Assembly: GCF_003855255.1 (NCBI RefSeq)
Contig: NZ_CP034072.1
Coordinates: 1,539,623 to 1,603,622 of the forward strand
Length of the DNA stretch: 64,000 bases
Direction: 5' to 3'
From: Mycolicibacterium nivoides
GTDB taxonomy: Bacteria > Actinomycetota > Actinomycetes > Mycobacteriales > Mycobacteriaceae
A model generated the notes under the pieces. The model was not told the DNA's origin and did not search any database. It saw only the letters and a list, made by a program, of their open reading frames with translations. Every line of letters starts with the position of its first letter. Positions within the stretch are counted from its first letter, which is position 1. Shown one piece after another: positions 1 through 7,743 of this stretch. Made by a program: the position numbers and the translations under genes.

Positions 1-1
1 C

Positions 2-217
2 CCGCCCGACGTGGTGCACGTGGTGGCCGACATGAAGCTCGGCGCGTCGTACCGCCCGCTCATCGGTCCGTTGCGGGCGGCGGGCATCCCGAAAGCGGGC
101 CGGCGTAACTGCTGGTACTTCGATGCCGATACAGGTACGTACAAGAAATTGACGGCGGCCAGCCGGGCCGAACTCGTCGCACGAGCCGCCGACGACGAGC
201 CGAGACCGACTAGCTGA
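2..217 (+). CDS. 3' end of a truncated gene, possibly the Rv1683-like acyl-CoA synthetase/hydrolase
   Basis: The reading frame is open from the window edge and ends at TGA 217, so only the last 71 residues are visible. The peptide has ASYRPLIGPLRAAGIP followed by WYFDADTGTYKKLT and an acidic, Pro-containing tail, with no catalytic motif. The family is inferred mainly from position: in M. tuberculosis the gene just before the Trm112/TetR/ABC block is Rv1683, a long acyl-CoA synthetase-hydrolase fusion. The beginning of the gene lies outside the window, so nothing can be said about its activity here. Confidence 0.5.
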   Translation, partial: PPDVVHVVADMKLGASYRPLIGPLRAAGIPKAGRRNCWYFDADTGTYKKLTAASRAELVARAADDEPRPTS

Positions 218-280
218 CGGGGTGCCGGGGCAGTAATGCGCTGTTAGGCTCCGGCGGACGGCCGAACGACTGGAGGATCG

Positions 281-799
281 ATGACATCGGGATCGGGTGC
301 GAACAGCTGGCGTCGGGTCGTCACCGGATGGGTGACGGGCGGTGCGCTGGTCCTGGGGGCGTTGGCAGGCGCGGGTGCGCCGACGGCGGCCGCCGATCCC
401 GCTGAGCCGACGCCGGTGGCCGGTGCGTCGGGGTCTGATGCGCCTGCGCCGACGCAGATGACCGCGGACGAAGCGCTGTCCATCATCGCCAAGGATTACG
501 ACACCGGTGAGGGCGGTGGCCAGATCTCGACGCTGATCCACGACATCCTGAAGCTGCGTCAACAGGGATACAAGCCGTCGAACGCCAACCGGGAAGCCAT
601 CACGAAGGCGCTCGACAAGCGGCCCAACCAGGTGCCGTTGATCGACGCCCTCAAGAGCACGCTGTCCTATCAGCGCAAGTTGCAGGCACAGTCCCAGGCG
701 CAGATTCCGAAGCAGAGTGGTCTCAACCCCGGCATCGCTCCCATTCCGGGCGGGGGCGGCGGTCAGCCCAGTGGCGGCATCTCGATCCCGCTGGGCTAG
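281..799 (+). CDS. Conserved secreted mycobacterial protein, function unknown
   Basis: This 172-residue protein starts at an ATG with GGAGG a few bases upstream. Residues 1-38 form a Sec signal peptide: basic start, hydrophobic GGALVLGALAGAGAP stretch, and an AAA-D cleavage site. The mature part is a helical domain (about 60-140) beginning TADEALSIIAKDYDTGEGGG, with Lys/Gln-rich helices (SYQRKLQAQSQAQIP). A Gly/Pro-rich tail GGGGGQPSGGISIP follows. No cysteines or catalytic motif are visible. It ends 9 nt before the Trm112 gene and is probably co-transcribed with it. I do not recognise a characterised homologue. Confidence 0.8.
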   Translation: MTSGSGANSWRRVVTGWVTGGALVLGALAGAGAPTAAADPAEPTPVAGASGSDAPAPTQMTADEALSIIAKDYDTGEGGGQISTLIHDILKLRQQGYKPSNANREAITKALDKRPNQVPLIDALKSTLSYQRKLQAQSQAQIPKQSGLNPGIAPIPGGGGGQPSGGISIPLG

Positions 800-808
800 C
801 TTCACTTC

Positions 809-1027
809 GTGGTCGACGAGAAGCTTTTGAGCATCCTGGTGTGCCCGCAGGACCGCGGGCCGCTGCTGCTGGCCGGTAAGGACTGGCTCTATAACCCCCG
901 GTTGCGGCGGGCCTACCGGATCGAGGACGGCATCCCGGTGCTGCTCGTCGACGAGGCTGTGGCCATCGAGGACGACGCCGAGCACCGCCGGCTGCTGGAG
1001 TTGGCGGGATCAGGGGAATCCGGGTAG
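809..1027 (+). CDS. Trm112 family protein (Rv1684-like)
   Basis: This 72-residue protein has a GTG start. It matches the short Trm112/UPF0434 fold: LLSILVCPQDRGPLLL at the N-terminus and RAYRIEDGIPVLLVDEA in the centre. Family members are small scaffolds that activate methyltransferases. Like many bacterial members, this one keeps only one obvious Cys (CPQD) and so is unlikely to bind zinc with four cysteines. Its 3' end overlaps the convergent TetR gene by 18 nt. The order Trm112-TetR-ABC permease-ABC ATPase is the M. tuberculosis Rv1684-Rv1687c order. Confidence 0.88.
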   Translation: MVDEKLLSILVCPQDRGPLLLAGKDWLYNPRLRRAYRIEDGIPVLLVDEAVAIEDDAEHRRLLELAGSGESG

Positions 1028-1636
1028 GTCGCCCGTCAGGTAGCGCTGCAGGGTGGGCGCGATCGTCTCGGCGATCTGATCCGCCGGGAGCGTGGCGAAG
1101 GGATCCAACTCCAGGATGTAGCGCGCCATCGCTACTCCGACCAGTTGCGAGGCGACGAACTGGATACGCACTCGGGAACTGCCGGGCGGGTTGTCCACCC
1201 GGGGCCCGATCTCGCCGATGATGATCTCCTGGAGGAACGACCGCACCAGGGATACGTCGTTGCCGGCCAGGATGGAGCGCAGCGTCGCGACGAAGCCCTT
1301 GCCGATGTCGGAATCCCACAGTGGCAACAGGATTGACGGCAGGGTGTGCCCGATCTGCTCGACCGGGACCTCTTTGAGCCTTCCGATCACGGTCATCGGA
1401 TCGATGGGTATGTGGATCGCCGCCGCGAAGAGCTGGGTCTTGGTGCCGAAGTAGTGATGCACCAGGGCGGCGTCCACCCCGGCGTCGGCCGCGATGGCAC
1501 GGATCGAGGTCTTGTCGATGCCGTTGCGGGAGAACAACTCCCGCGCACTGGCCAGGATGCGCTCGCGCCTGTCCGACGGACCGGCGGGGCGGCCGGGGCG
1601 TTTGCGTTCTCGTTCGGAATCGATGTCGGTACTCAC
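1010..1636 (-). CDS. TetR/AcrR family transcriptional regulator (Rv1685c-like)
   Basis: This 208-residue repressor has a basic N-terminal arm (SERERKRPGRPAG). The TetR helix-turn-helix follows at about 25-70: RERILASARELFSRNG, SIRAIAADAGVDAALVHHYFG, then KTQLF. The C-terminal helical domain would hold the ligand pocket and the dimer interface. The gene lies 6 nt downstream of the ABC permease and is the third gene of that operon, so it probably controls the exporter in response to an exported compound. Palindromes near the operon start (3157-3187) are candidate operators. The ligand is not deducible. Confidence 0.93.
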   Translation of the reverse strand: MSTDIDSERERKRPGRPAGPSDRRERILASARELFSRNGIDKTSIRAIAADAGVDAALVHHYFGTKTQLFAAAIHIPIDPMTVIGRLKEVPVEQIGHTLPSILLPLWDSDIGKGFVATLRSILAGNDVSLVRSFLQEIIIGEIGPRVDNPPGSSRVRIQFVASQLVGVAMARYILELDPFATLPADQIAETIAPTLQRYLTGDLPGFP

Positions 1637-1642
1637 GGCTTC

Positions 1643-2470
1643 CTAGGGTGTTCGGCGGCGCAGGGTGGCCGCGGCCAGACAGAGCGCCAATACAGCAAAT
1701 CCCACCACGATCGCGATGTCACGGGCCGCGACGGCGGTCAGCTCGGGATGTGCGCCGACCTGCTGCAATGCTTCCAGGGCATAGCTGGCCGGCAGCACGT
1801 TGCTGATCCATTGCAGCCATTCCGGCAGAGCGGCGCGCGGCACGATGATGCCGCACAACAGCAGCTGCGGTGCGATCACCACGGGCATGAACTGGACGGC
1901 CTGGAACTCGGTGCGGGCGAACGCGCTGCACAACAGGCCGAGCCCGACGCCCAGGACGGCGTTGATGATCGCGATCAGGAACACCAGGATGGGGCTGCCG
2001 GCGGTGTCGAGGCCGAGGAACCAGAACGAGACGATGCAGGCCAGGGTGGCCTGGGCCGCGGCGGCGATCGAGAACGCGGTGCCGTAGGCCGCCAGCAGGT
2101 CGAAGCGGCGCAGGGGTGTGGTCAGGATGCGCTCGAGGGTTCCCGAGACGCGTTCGCGCTGCATGGTGATCGAGGTGATCAGGAACATCACGATCAGCGG
2201 GAAGACGCCGAGCATGATCAGGCACGCGTTGTTGAACGGCGTCGGGTGTCCCGGCTGGTGCGGCGCATTCTGGAACATGAAGTACATCAGCGTGATGATC
2301 AGGCTGGGTACCACCAGGATCATCGCGACGCTGCGGTGGTCGGCGGCCAGTTGCCGCAGGATCCGGCCGGTTGTGGCCAGGTAGGCCGCCGGGCTCAGTC
2401 GGCTCGGTTGATCGCGCCCGAGTCGCTGCGCCGGATGACGGTGAGAAACGCTTCCTCCAGGGACGTACAT
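1643..2470 (-). CDS. ABC transporter permease, ABC-2/DrrB type (Rv1686c-like)
   Basis: This 275-residue membrane subunit has about six hydrophobic segments: SVAMILVVPSLIITLMYF, ACLIMLGVFPLIVMFLI, ATLACIVSFWFLGL, ILVFLIAIINAVLGVGLGLL, FMPVVIAPQLLLCGIIV and the C-terminal IAIVVGFAVLALCLAAA. The ERVSGTLERILTTPLRRFDLL loop is typical of ABC-2 exporters. The ATG at 2470 has an AAGGA-type ribosome site but makes the gene overlap the ATPase by 76 nt, so a start nearer 2398 is possible. It pairs with the adjacent ATPase to form a DrrAB-like exporter. The substrate is unknown. Confidence 0.88.
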   Translation of the reverse strand: MYVPGGSVSHRHPAQRLGRDQPSRLSPAAYLATTGRILRQLAADHRSVAMILVVPSLIITLMYFMFQNAPHQPGHPTPFNNACLIMLGVFPLIVMFLITSITMQRERVSGTLERILTTPLRRFDLLAAYGTAFSIAAAAQATLACIVSFWFLGLDTAGSPILVFLIAIINAVLGVGLGLLCSAFARTEFQAVQFMPVVIAPQLLLCGIIVPRAALPEWLQWISNVLPASYALEALQQVGAHPELTAVAARDIAIVVGFAVLALCLAAATLRRRTP

Positions 2471-3216
2471 TCCGTGTCCTTCCGTAGCTGGTCCGGGGTG
2501 GTGTGGGCAAGCAGTAGGCCTTCACGCATGAGCAGCAGGTCTCCGCAGTGGTCGGCTTCGTCCATCACGTGGCTGGAGACCAGCAGCGTGGTGCCGCGTC
2601 GCGACAGCTCGTTGAACTGTTCCCACAGGTCGACGCGCAGCACCGGGTCGAGGCCGACGGTGGGTTCGTCGAGCACCAGGAGTTCGGGCTCGGACACCAG
2701 GGCGCAGGCCAGCGAGACCCGGGTGCGCTGTCCACCCGAGAGATTGCCGCAGTAGGCGGTGCGGTGATCGTCGAGACCGACCGACCGGATGGCATCTGCC
2801 GCCGAGTCCGCCGACGTTCCGTACAGCGCGGCGAAGTACCGCACGTTGTCGATCACCCGCAGGTCGTCGTAGATCGTCGGATCCTGGGTCACGTACCCGA
2901 CCCGGTGCCGCAGCGGTGCGGAACCGGCAGGGTGTCCGAGCACCGTGACGGTTCCGGCCGCGACGATCTGAGTCCCGACGATGCTGCGCATCAAGGTGGA
3001 CTTGCCGCAACCCGATGGGCCGAGCAGACCGGTGATGCTACCGCCGCCGATCTGCACGGTGAGGTCGCGGATCGCAGGCCGCCCACCGCGGTTGACCTGC
3101 AGTCCGGCGATGTCGATGGCCGGGGGAGCAGCCCCGGCGGGGAATCCTGTAGAGAATTCATCGATCGATGAAGTCATCATGTGATGAATACTGCGCTCAA
3201 GCGTGGCCGGTGTCAA
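2395..3216 (-). CDS. ABC transporter ATP-binding protein, DrrA-like (Rv1687c-like)
   Basis: A complete nucleotide-binding domain is present: Walker [11 protein letters not shown]-loop [10 protein letters not shown], signature [12 protein letters not shown], Walker [14 protein letters not shown] and switch His in [13 protein letters not shown] short C-terminal extension, as in daunorubicin-type exporters, follows. The longest frame begins at 3216, but ATG codons at 3183 and 3180 (MMTSSIDEF) are equally plausible. Two palindromes overlap those codons. It is the first gene of the ATPase-permease-TetR operon and is divergent from mpg. Confidence 0.92.
   Translation of the reverse strand: MTPATLERSIHHMMTSSIDEFSTGFPAGAAPPAIDIAGLQVNRGGRPAIRDLTVQIGGGSITGLLGPSGCGKSTLMRSIVGTQIVAAGTVTVLGHPAGSAPLRHRVGYVTQDPTIYDDLRVIDNVRYFAALYGTSADSAADAIRSVGLDDHRTAYCGNLSGGQRTRVSLACALVSEPELLVLDEPTVGLDPVLRVDLWEQFNELSRRGTTLLVSSHVMDEADHCGDLLLMREGLLLAHTTPDQLRKDTECTSLEEAFLTVIRRSDSGAINRAD
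3157..3187. promoter_or_regulatory. Two adjacent palindromes at the start of the ABC/TetR operon
   Basis: TTCATCGATCGATGAA (3157-3172) and TCATCATGTGATGA (3174-3187) are each perfect or near-perfect dyads, with centres about 16 bp apart. They overlap the candidate ATG codons of the ABC ATPase and lie upstream of the divergent mpg. Seen: the symmetry and position. Inferred: an operator for the TetR protein encoded at the end of the operon. Confidence 0.4.
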
Positions 3217-3260
3217 CGGTGGATCTTGCGAAGTGCAGAATCGCTCGGGTGGGCTTGCAG

Positions 3261-3872
3261 ATGGGCACCGAGCTGTTGACTGGTGCCCCCCTGGTCGCGG
3301 CCCGCCGACTGTTGGGAGCCGAGCTGACCGGCCGCGGTGTCAGCGCCGTCATCGTCGAGGTGGAGGCCTACGGCGGCCCGCCCGATGGACCCTGGCCCGA
3401 CGCCGCCTCACACTCGTTTCGCGGTGCGGGCGGCCGGAATCTCGTGATGTTCGGCCCGCCGGGGTATCTGTACACCTACCGCAGCCACGGCATCCACGTC
3501 TGCGCGAATGTGGTCTGCGGGCACGACGGTGTCGCGGGCGCGGTACTGCTGCGAGCGGCGTCGGTGTGCGTCGGGGCCGAGGTGGCCGGCGCCCGTCGTG
3601 GACCGGCGATTCGCCCGGCGGCGCTGGCGCGGGGACCGGGCAACCTCTGTTCGGCACTGGGAATCACCATGGAGGACAACGGAATTGACCTCTTCGATGC
3701 CGACAGCCCGGTCCGCTTGACGTTGGGTGATCCGCTTCCGGCGGTCGACGGCCCACGGGTCGGTGTGAGCAAGGCTGCCGACCGTAGATGGCGGTTGTGG
3801 CTGGCGGACAGGGGAGAGGTGTCGGCATACCGGCGCAGCCCGCGGGCCCCCGCGCCCGGTGCCAGTGATTGA
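3261..3872 (+). CDS. mpg: DNA-3-methyladenine glycosylase, AAG/MPG family
   Basis: This base-excision enzyme removes alkylated purines. The recognisable family core is [53 protein letters not shown] and [10 protein letters not shown], with [12 protein letters not shown] and NGIDLF downstream. The VEVEAY segment carries the catalytic Glu of this family. The frame is open back to 3168, but homologues begin near [14 protein letters not shown], so ATG 3261 (203 aa) is chosen; GTG 3249 is an alternative. It stands where M. tuberculosis has Rv1688, upstream of tyrS. Confidence 0.9.
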   Translation: MGTELLTGAPLVAARRLLGAELTGRGVSAVIVEVEAYGGPPDGPWPDAASHSFRGAGGRNLVMFGPPGYLYTYRSHGIHVCANVVCGHDGVAGAVLLRAASVCVGAEVAGARRGPAIRPAALARGPGNLCSALGITMEDNGIDLFDADSPVRLTLGDPLPAVDGPRVGVSKAADRRWRLWLADRGEVSAYRRSPRAPAPGASD

Positions 3873-3899
3873 TGTCGGCGATGCGGCATGATCGTCGTC

Positions 3900-5186
3900 A
3901 TGAGCATGGGAATCCTCGATGAGCTGGACTGGCGTGGCCTGATCGCGCAGTCGACCGACCGCGACGCGCTGGCCGATGACCTGGCCAAGGGGCCCATGAC
4001 CGTCTACTCGGGCTTCGACCCGACCGCGCCGAGCCTGCACGCGGGCCACCTGGTGCCATTGCTGACTCTGCGCCGGTTTCAGCGTGCCGGCCACCGGCCC
4101 ATCGTGCTCGCCGGCGGGGCCACCGGGATGATCGGCGACCCTCGCGATACCGGGGAACGCACACTGAACACCGCCGACACGGTCGCCGACTGGGCCGGTC
4201 GCATCCGCGGCCAGCTGGAACGGTTCGTCGAATTCGACGACACCCCGACCGGCGCCATCGTCGAGAACAACCTGAACTGGACGGGCCAGCTCTCGGCCAT
4301 CGAATTCCTCCGTGACCTGGGTAAATACTTCTCGGTGAACGTGATGCTCGACCGGGAGACGGTGCGCCGCAGGCTGGAGGGCGACGGCATCTCCTACACC
4401 GAGTTCAGCTACATGCTTCTTCAGGCCAACGACTTCGTGGAGCTGCACCAGCGCCACGGCTGCGCATTGCAGATCGGTGGTTCCGACCAGTGGGGCAACA
4501 TCGTGGCCGGCGCCCGACTGGTCCGCCAGAAGCTGGGTGCCACCGTGCACGCCATGACAACTCCGCTGGTCACCGACTCGGAGGGCAAGAAGTTCGGCAA
4601 GTCCACCGGTGGCGGCAACCTGTGGCTCGATCCGGAGATGACCAGCCCATACGCCTGGTACCAGTACTTCGTGAACACCGCCGATGCCGACGTGATCGGG
4701 TACCTGCGCTGGTTCACCTTCCTGTCCTCGGATGAGATCGCCGAGCTGGAGGATGCCACCCAGAACCGCGCCCATGAACGCGCCGCGCAGAAGCGGTTGG
4801 CGCGTGAACTCACCACGTTGGTGCATGGGGAAGGCGCGACCACGGGGGTCGAGCTGGCCAGTCAGGCGCTGTTCGGCCGGGCCGAGTTGACCGATCTCGA
4901 CCAGTCCACCCTCGGCGCCGCGTTGCGTGAGGCCAGTAATGGACAGGTCGCCGAGCTGAAGCCGGGCGGTCCGGATTCGATCATCGATTTGTTGGTCGGC
5001 ACGGGGTTGGCGGCGAGTAAGGGAGCGGCACGCCGCAACGTCGCGGAGGGCGGCGTCTATGTGAACAACATTCGTATTGAAAGCGACGAGTGGATACCAC
5101 AGCATTCAGATTTTCTGCATGAGCGTTGGCTCGTGTTGCGACGTGGCAAGCGGCACATTGCCGGGGTCGAGCGCGTGGGCGCCTAG
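3900..5186 (+). CDS. tyrS: Tyrosyl-tRNA synthetase
   Basis: This class I synthetase of 428 residues charges tRNA-Tyr in the cytoplasm. The HIGH-type motif is [11 protein letters not shown], the tyrosine site includes [14 protein letters not shown] and [10 protein letters not shown], and the KMSKS-type loop is [14 protein letters not shown]-terminal S4 RNA-binding domain begins near [17 protein letters not shown] and ends [18 protein letters not shown] 3900 is preferred over ATG 3888 because homologues start at M-S-M-G-ILDEL. In fast-growing mycobacteria tyrS is the gene immediately upstream of the rrnB rRNA operon, which matters for the following gap. Confidence 0.97.
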   Translation: MSMGILDELDWRGLIAQSTDRDALADDLAKGPMTVYSGFDPTAPSLHAGHLVPLLTLRRFQRAGHRPIVLAGGATGMIGDPRDTGERTLNTADTVADWAGRIRGQLERFVEFDDTPTGAIVENNLNWTGQLSAIEFLRDLGKYFSVNVMLDRETVRRRLEGDGISYTEFSYMLLQANDFVELHQRHGCALQIGGSDQWGNIVAGARLVRQKLGATVHAMTTPLVTDSEGKKFGKSTGGGNLWLDPEMTSPYAWYQYFVNTADADVIGYLRWFTFLSSDEIAELEDATQNRAHERAAQKRLARELTTLVHGEGATTGVELASQALFGRAELTDLDQSTLGAALREASNGQVAELKPGGPDSIIDLLVGTGLAASKGAARRNVAEGGVYVNNIRIESDEWIPQHSDFLHERWLVLRRGKRHIAGVERVGA

Positions 5187-5239
5187 GCCAGCCGGCGGCC
5201 GGGTTCTGAACTGGGAAAACGTCGGAGCGACCAGGCGAT

Positions 5240-5268
5240 TTGACTCGCTGTTAGCGCTCACGTAACTT
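5240..5268 (+). promoter_or_regulatory. Sigma-A-type promoter of an rRNA-like leader (rrnB P1 position)
   Basis: The -35 hexamer TTGACT (5240-5245) is followed by a 17-bp spacer and -10 TAACTT (5263-5268). These are close to mycobacterial housekeeping consensus, with a start expected near 5275. It lies 54 bp after the tyrS stop, where rrnB promoters of fast-growing mycobacteria are found, and about 145 bp upstream of a classic rRNA antitermination sequence. Confidence 0.7.
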
Positions 5269-5410
5269 ATTCCAGGTCAGAGCGACACGGACAAGCGCCG
5301 GAGAGCGAGGACGAAATCCGAGAGAGACACCCATTACGGTGGGTATTCTCACTGCCCGCAGTAAAGTTCAGCGGCTTTTAGCCGCGGGATTTCTGCGCGA
5401 CAAACTCGGG

Positions 5411-5460
5411 CGTGTTGTTTGAGAACTCAATAGTGTGTTTGGTGGTTTTTGTTTGTTGTT
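5411..5460 (+). promoter_or_regulatory. BoxA-type rRNA antitermination sequence
   Basis: CGTGTTGTTTGAGAACTCAA followed by TAGTGTGTTTGGTGGTTTTTG is the conserved segment of mycobacterial pre-rRNA leaders that binds NusB/NusE-type antitermination factors. I recognise it from the sequence upstream of M. tuberculosis rrs. Outside an rRNA operon it has no obvious reason to exist. Confidence 0.75.
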
Positions 5461-5474
5461 TTTTGCCACTCATT

Positions 5475-5520
5475 AATCGCCCCCCACGTTTTACGTGGGG
5501 GGCGATTCGCTTTTATTTCT
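5475..5520 (+). terminator. Strong GC hairpin followed by a T-rich tract
   Basis: The arms AATCGCCCCCCACGT (5475-5489) and ACGTGGGGGGCGATT (5493-5507) pair perfectly over 15 bp with a TTT loop. CGCTTTTATTTCTC follows. This is an intrinsic terminator shape. The leader of M. tuberculosis rrs also has a GC hairpin after BoxA, so it may instead be the original leader processing stem. Confidence 0.6.
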
Positions 5521-5644
5521 CAATTTTGATCATCGAATTCCATTGATATTCGAGTGATTACCCGCTGCGTCGGCGCTCACATAATTATGTCGGCCGTGGC
5601 TGCTGCCAGTATCCTTTGCGGGAAGGGCGGGTAGAAAGGCACAC

Positions 5645-6499
5645 GTGGTCGGAGACAGACAAGGCGACGGAGAGCGGCGCCCGCGGCGTGCATCCAACGA
5701 CCGCACATCGAGCAACAATTCGGGTCCTCGGCGGCACTACGACCAGCGTGGGCGGGATCAACGTGCCGGCGCGCCCCGGACATCCGGGCCGGGCCGGGCG
5801 CGTGCGGCGCAGCCGGCCGCTGACGGCGATCCCAGGCACGAGGGCCCGCGATTGCCGGCCGACGTGGAGGCCAAAGAACTGGCTCCCGATGTGCGTCGGG
5901 AACTGGTCACTCTGGACAAGACGACCGCCGATTTCGTCGCCCGTCATCTCGTGATGGCCGGCAAGTTGCTCGACGAAGATCCCGATGCCGCACTCGCCCA
6001 CGCCCGTGCCGCCCGTAACCGGGCCGGCCGGATCGCAGTGGTGCGTGAGGCTGTCGGCATCGCGGCCTACCACAGCGGTGACTGGGCACAGGCTCTCGCC
6101 GAATTGCGTGCTGCGCGGCGTATGGGCAGCAAGTCCGCGCTGCTGCCGATGATCGCCGATTGCGAACGCGGTGTGGGACGGCCCGAGCGGGCATTGGAAC
6201 TGGCTCGCAGCGACGAGGCAACCGCGCTCACCGGTGAGGATGCCGACGAGCTGCGCATCGTCACAGCCGGCGCGCGTTCGGATCTAGGGCAGTTCGAGCA
6301 GGCGTTGGCGATCCTGTCCACACCGCAGCTCGACCCGACCAAGGTGGGCCAGACGGCGGCTCGGCTGTTCTACGTATACGCCGACACTCTGCTGGCGCTG
6401 GGACGCACCGAGGAGGCCCTGCAGTGGTTCCTCCATGCCGAGCAGGCCGATATCGACGGCATCACCGACGCGGAAGACCGGATCACGGAGCTGTCCTGA
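5645..6499 (+). CDS. TPR-like repeat protein (Rv1691-like)
   Basis: This 284-residue protein has a GTG start preceded by AGAAAGG. Residues 1-70 are low-complexity, rich in Arg, Gly, Pro and Gln, and probably disordered. From about residue 80 it is all helical with TPR-like repeats: DFVARHLVMAGKLLDEDPDAALAHA, IAAYHSGDWAQALAELRAARRM, ALELARSDEA and YADTLLALGRTEEALQWFLHAE. Such repeats bind proteins; the partner is unknown. It is the first gene of the operon running into the HAD phosphatase, tlyA, ppnK and recN. It begins 137 bp after the orphan rRNA leader hairpin, so that promoter may drive it. Confidence 0.88.
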   Translation: MVGDRQGDGERRPRRASNDRTSSNNSGPRRHYDQRGRDQRAGAPRTSGPGRARAAQPAADGDPRHEGPRLPADVEAKELAPDVRRELVTLDKTTADFVARHLVMAGKLLDEDPDAALAHARAARNRAGRIAVVREAVGIAAYHSGDWAQALAELRAARRMGSKSALLPMIADCERGVGRPERALELARSDEATALTGEDADELRIVTAGARSDLGQFEQALAILSTPQLDPTKVGQTAARLFYVYADTLLALGRTEEALQWFLHAEQADIDGITDAEDRITELS

Positions 6500-6500
6500 C

Positions 6501-7517
6501 GTGACCACGCTTGCACGGCAACATGATTGCCTGCTGCTCGATCTCGACGGCACGGTGTTTCGTGGCCACGAGCCCACCTCAGGTGCGGTTCAGAGCCTGG
6601 CCGGCGTGGCCGCCCGGGTGCTGTATGTCACCAACAACGCATCACGGGCTCCCGAGCAGGTTGCCGAGCACTTGCGTGACCTCGGATTCGCAGCCGCTTC
6701 CGACGATGTGGTGACCAGCGCGCAGAGCGCGGCACACCTGTTGGCCGCCCATGTGCCGCCGGACTCCGCGGTTCTCGTCGTCGGGACGGATGCACTGGCC
6801 GGTGAGGTGTCCAATGTCGGGCTTCGCCCGGTTCGCACGTTCAACGAGGGTCCGGTCGCGGTGGTGCAGGGGCACTCGCCGAACACCGCGTGGCCGGACC
6901 TGGCCGAGGCCGCGCTGGCCATCCGCGCCGGAGCGCTGTGGGTGGCCGCCAACGTGGATCTGACGCTTCCTTCGGAACGCGGGTTGCTGCCGGGCAACGG
7001 TTCGATGGTGGCCGCGTTGCAGGTGGCCACCCAGCAGAATCCGCTGGTGGCCGGCAAACCCCAGCCGACACTGATGAACGACGCGTTGAGCCGCGGGACC
7101 TTCGCGACCCCGCTCGTGGTGGGGGATCGGCTCGACACCGACATCGCCGGGGCCGTCGCTGCCGGGCTGCCGAGCCTGATGGTGCTCACCGGCGTCAGCA
7201 CCGCGAGCGATGCGGTACATGCCGCACCCGCGGAGCGTCCCGGATATCTCGCCGCGGATCTGCGGGGATTGCACGCCGACGCCGATGCGCTCCGCATCGG
7301 GCCCGACCCGGCCTGGCGGATCGACATCGACACCGACACGGTCACCGTGTACGCCACCGGGCAGGATCCCCAGGACGAATTGTCTGTGGTGCGGGCGACC
7401 GCGCACGCGGTGTGGGGCGCCGACCAGGGGCAGGCCGCTGTGACGGTCTCCGCCGGCGACGACACAGCGCGCCAGGCGCTGCAACGTTGGTCGTTGCTGT
7501 CGGCACCCATCGACTAG
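6501..7517 (+). CDS. HAD-superfamily phosphatase, probable glycerol-3-phosphate phosphatase (Rv1692-like)
   Basis: HAD motif I is LLLDLDGTVFRG (catalytic DxD), motif II is LYVTNNASRAP, a cap domain fills the centre, and motifs III/IV are GKPQPTLM and VVGDRLDTDIAGAVAAG. This is the NagD/phosphoglycolate-phosphatase-like (class IIA) arrangement. The M. tuberculosis homologue Rv1692 was characterised as a glycerol-3-phosphate phosphatase in polar-lipid turnover. The last 90 residues form an extra small domain (RIDIDTDTVTVYATG). Start GTG 6501, 1 nt after the previous stop, is preferred because HAD proteins begin just before motif I. It is 338 aa. Confidence 0.9.
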   Translation: MTTLARQHDCLLLDLDGTVFRGHEPTSGAVQSLAGVAARVLYVTNNASRAPEQVAEHLRDLGFAAASDDVVTSAQSAAHLLAAHVPPDSAVLVVGTDALAGEVSNVGLRPVRTFNEGPVAVVQGHSPNTAWPDLAEAALAIRAGALWVAANVDLTLPSERGLLPGNGSMVAALQVATQQNPLVAGKPQPTLMNDALSRGTFATPLVVGDRLDTDIAGAVAAGLPSLMVLTGVSTASDAVHAAPAERPGYLAADLRGLHADADALRIGPDPAWRIDIDTDTVTVYATGQDPQDELSVVRATAHAVWGADQGQAAVTVSAGDDTARQALQRWSLLSAPID

Positions 7518-7530
7518 CGTGAGTGTCGCT

Positions 7531-7737
7531 ATGACTACCGATCCAGACCAGCTGCGTGCGCAGGTCGCCGCGGTGCTGGCAGATGTGCCGGATCCGGCGG
7601 TGGACCCGTCCGCACTCGAGGGCATGGACATCGACGTGGTGGCTGCCCGGCTCGAGCAGGCCCATGATCTGCTCCTGCAGGCGCTCGAATCCGTCGACAG
7701 GGGGCAACCGGGCGGATCGCAGGCGACCGAAAGGTGA
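7531..7737 (+). CDS. Small conserved protein (Rv1693-like)
   Basis: This acidic helical peptide of about 68 residues starts MTTDPDQLRAQVAAVLADV and has a DVVAARLEQAHDLLLQALESVD helix and a Gly/Gln-rich tail. GTG 7519 would add four residues. It sits between the HAD phosphatase and tlyA, as Rv1693 does in M. tuberculosis, with 13 and 6 nt gaps, so it belongs to the operon. No function is known to me. Confidence 0.8.
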   Translation: MTTDPDQLRAQVAAVLADVPDPAVDPSALEGMDIDVVAARLEQAHDLLLQALESVDRGQPGGSQATER

Positions 7738-7743
7738 GCGCCT

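Larger units (their letters stand above)
5275..5520 (+). ncRNA. Orphan rRNA-operon leader (vestigial rrnB leader) without rRNA genes
   Basis: The predicted transcript contains a small hairpin (GCGGCT-TTT-AGCCGC, 5371-5385). Next is TGTTGTTTGAGAACTCAATAG followed by TGTGTTTGGTGG (about 5413-5444), which is the BoxA-containing leader just upstream of mycobacterial 16S genes. A 15-bp perfect stem (5475-5507) comes last. No 16S, 23S or 5S sequence follows; a protein gene starts at 5645. Seen: leader sequence and missing rRNA. Inferred: the structural genes of rrnB were deleted, or lost in assembly, and a short RNA may still be made. The ends are approximate. Confidence 0.65.

Noticed and set aside
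3408..5105. 565-codon minus-strand frame opposite mpg and tyrS
   Set aside because: Both plus-strand genes are unambiguous. The antisense frame shows no family and is a GC shadow.
5521..5560. Possible remnant of the 16S 5' end (TTTTGATC near 5525)
   Set aside because: Only about seven bases resemble the GAGTTTGATCCTGG start. That is too short to claim a 16S remnant.
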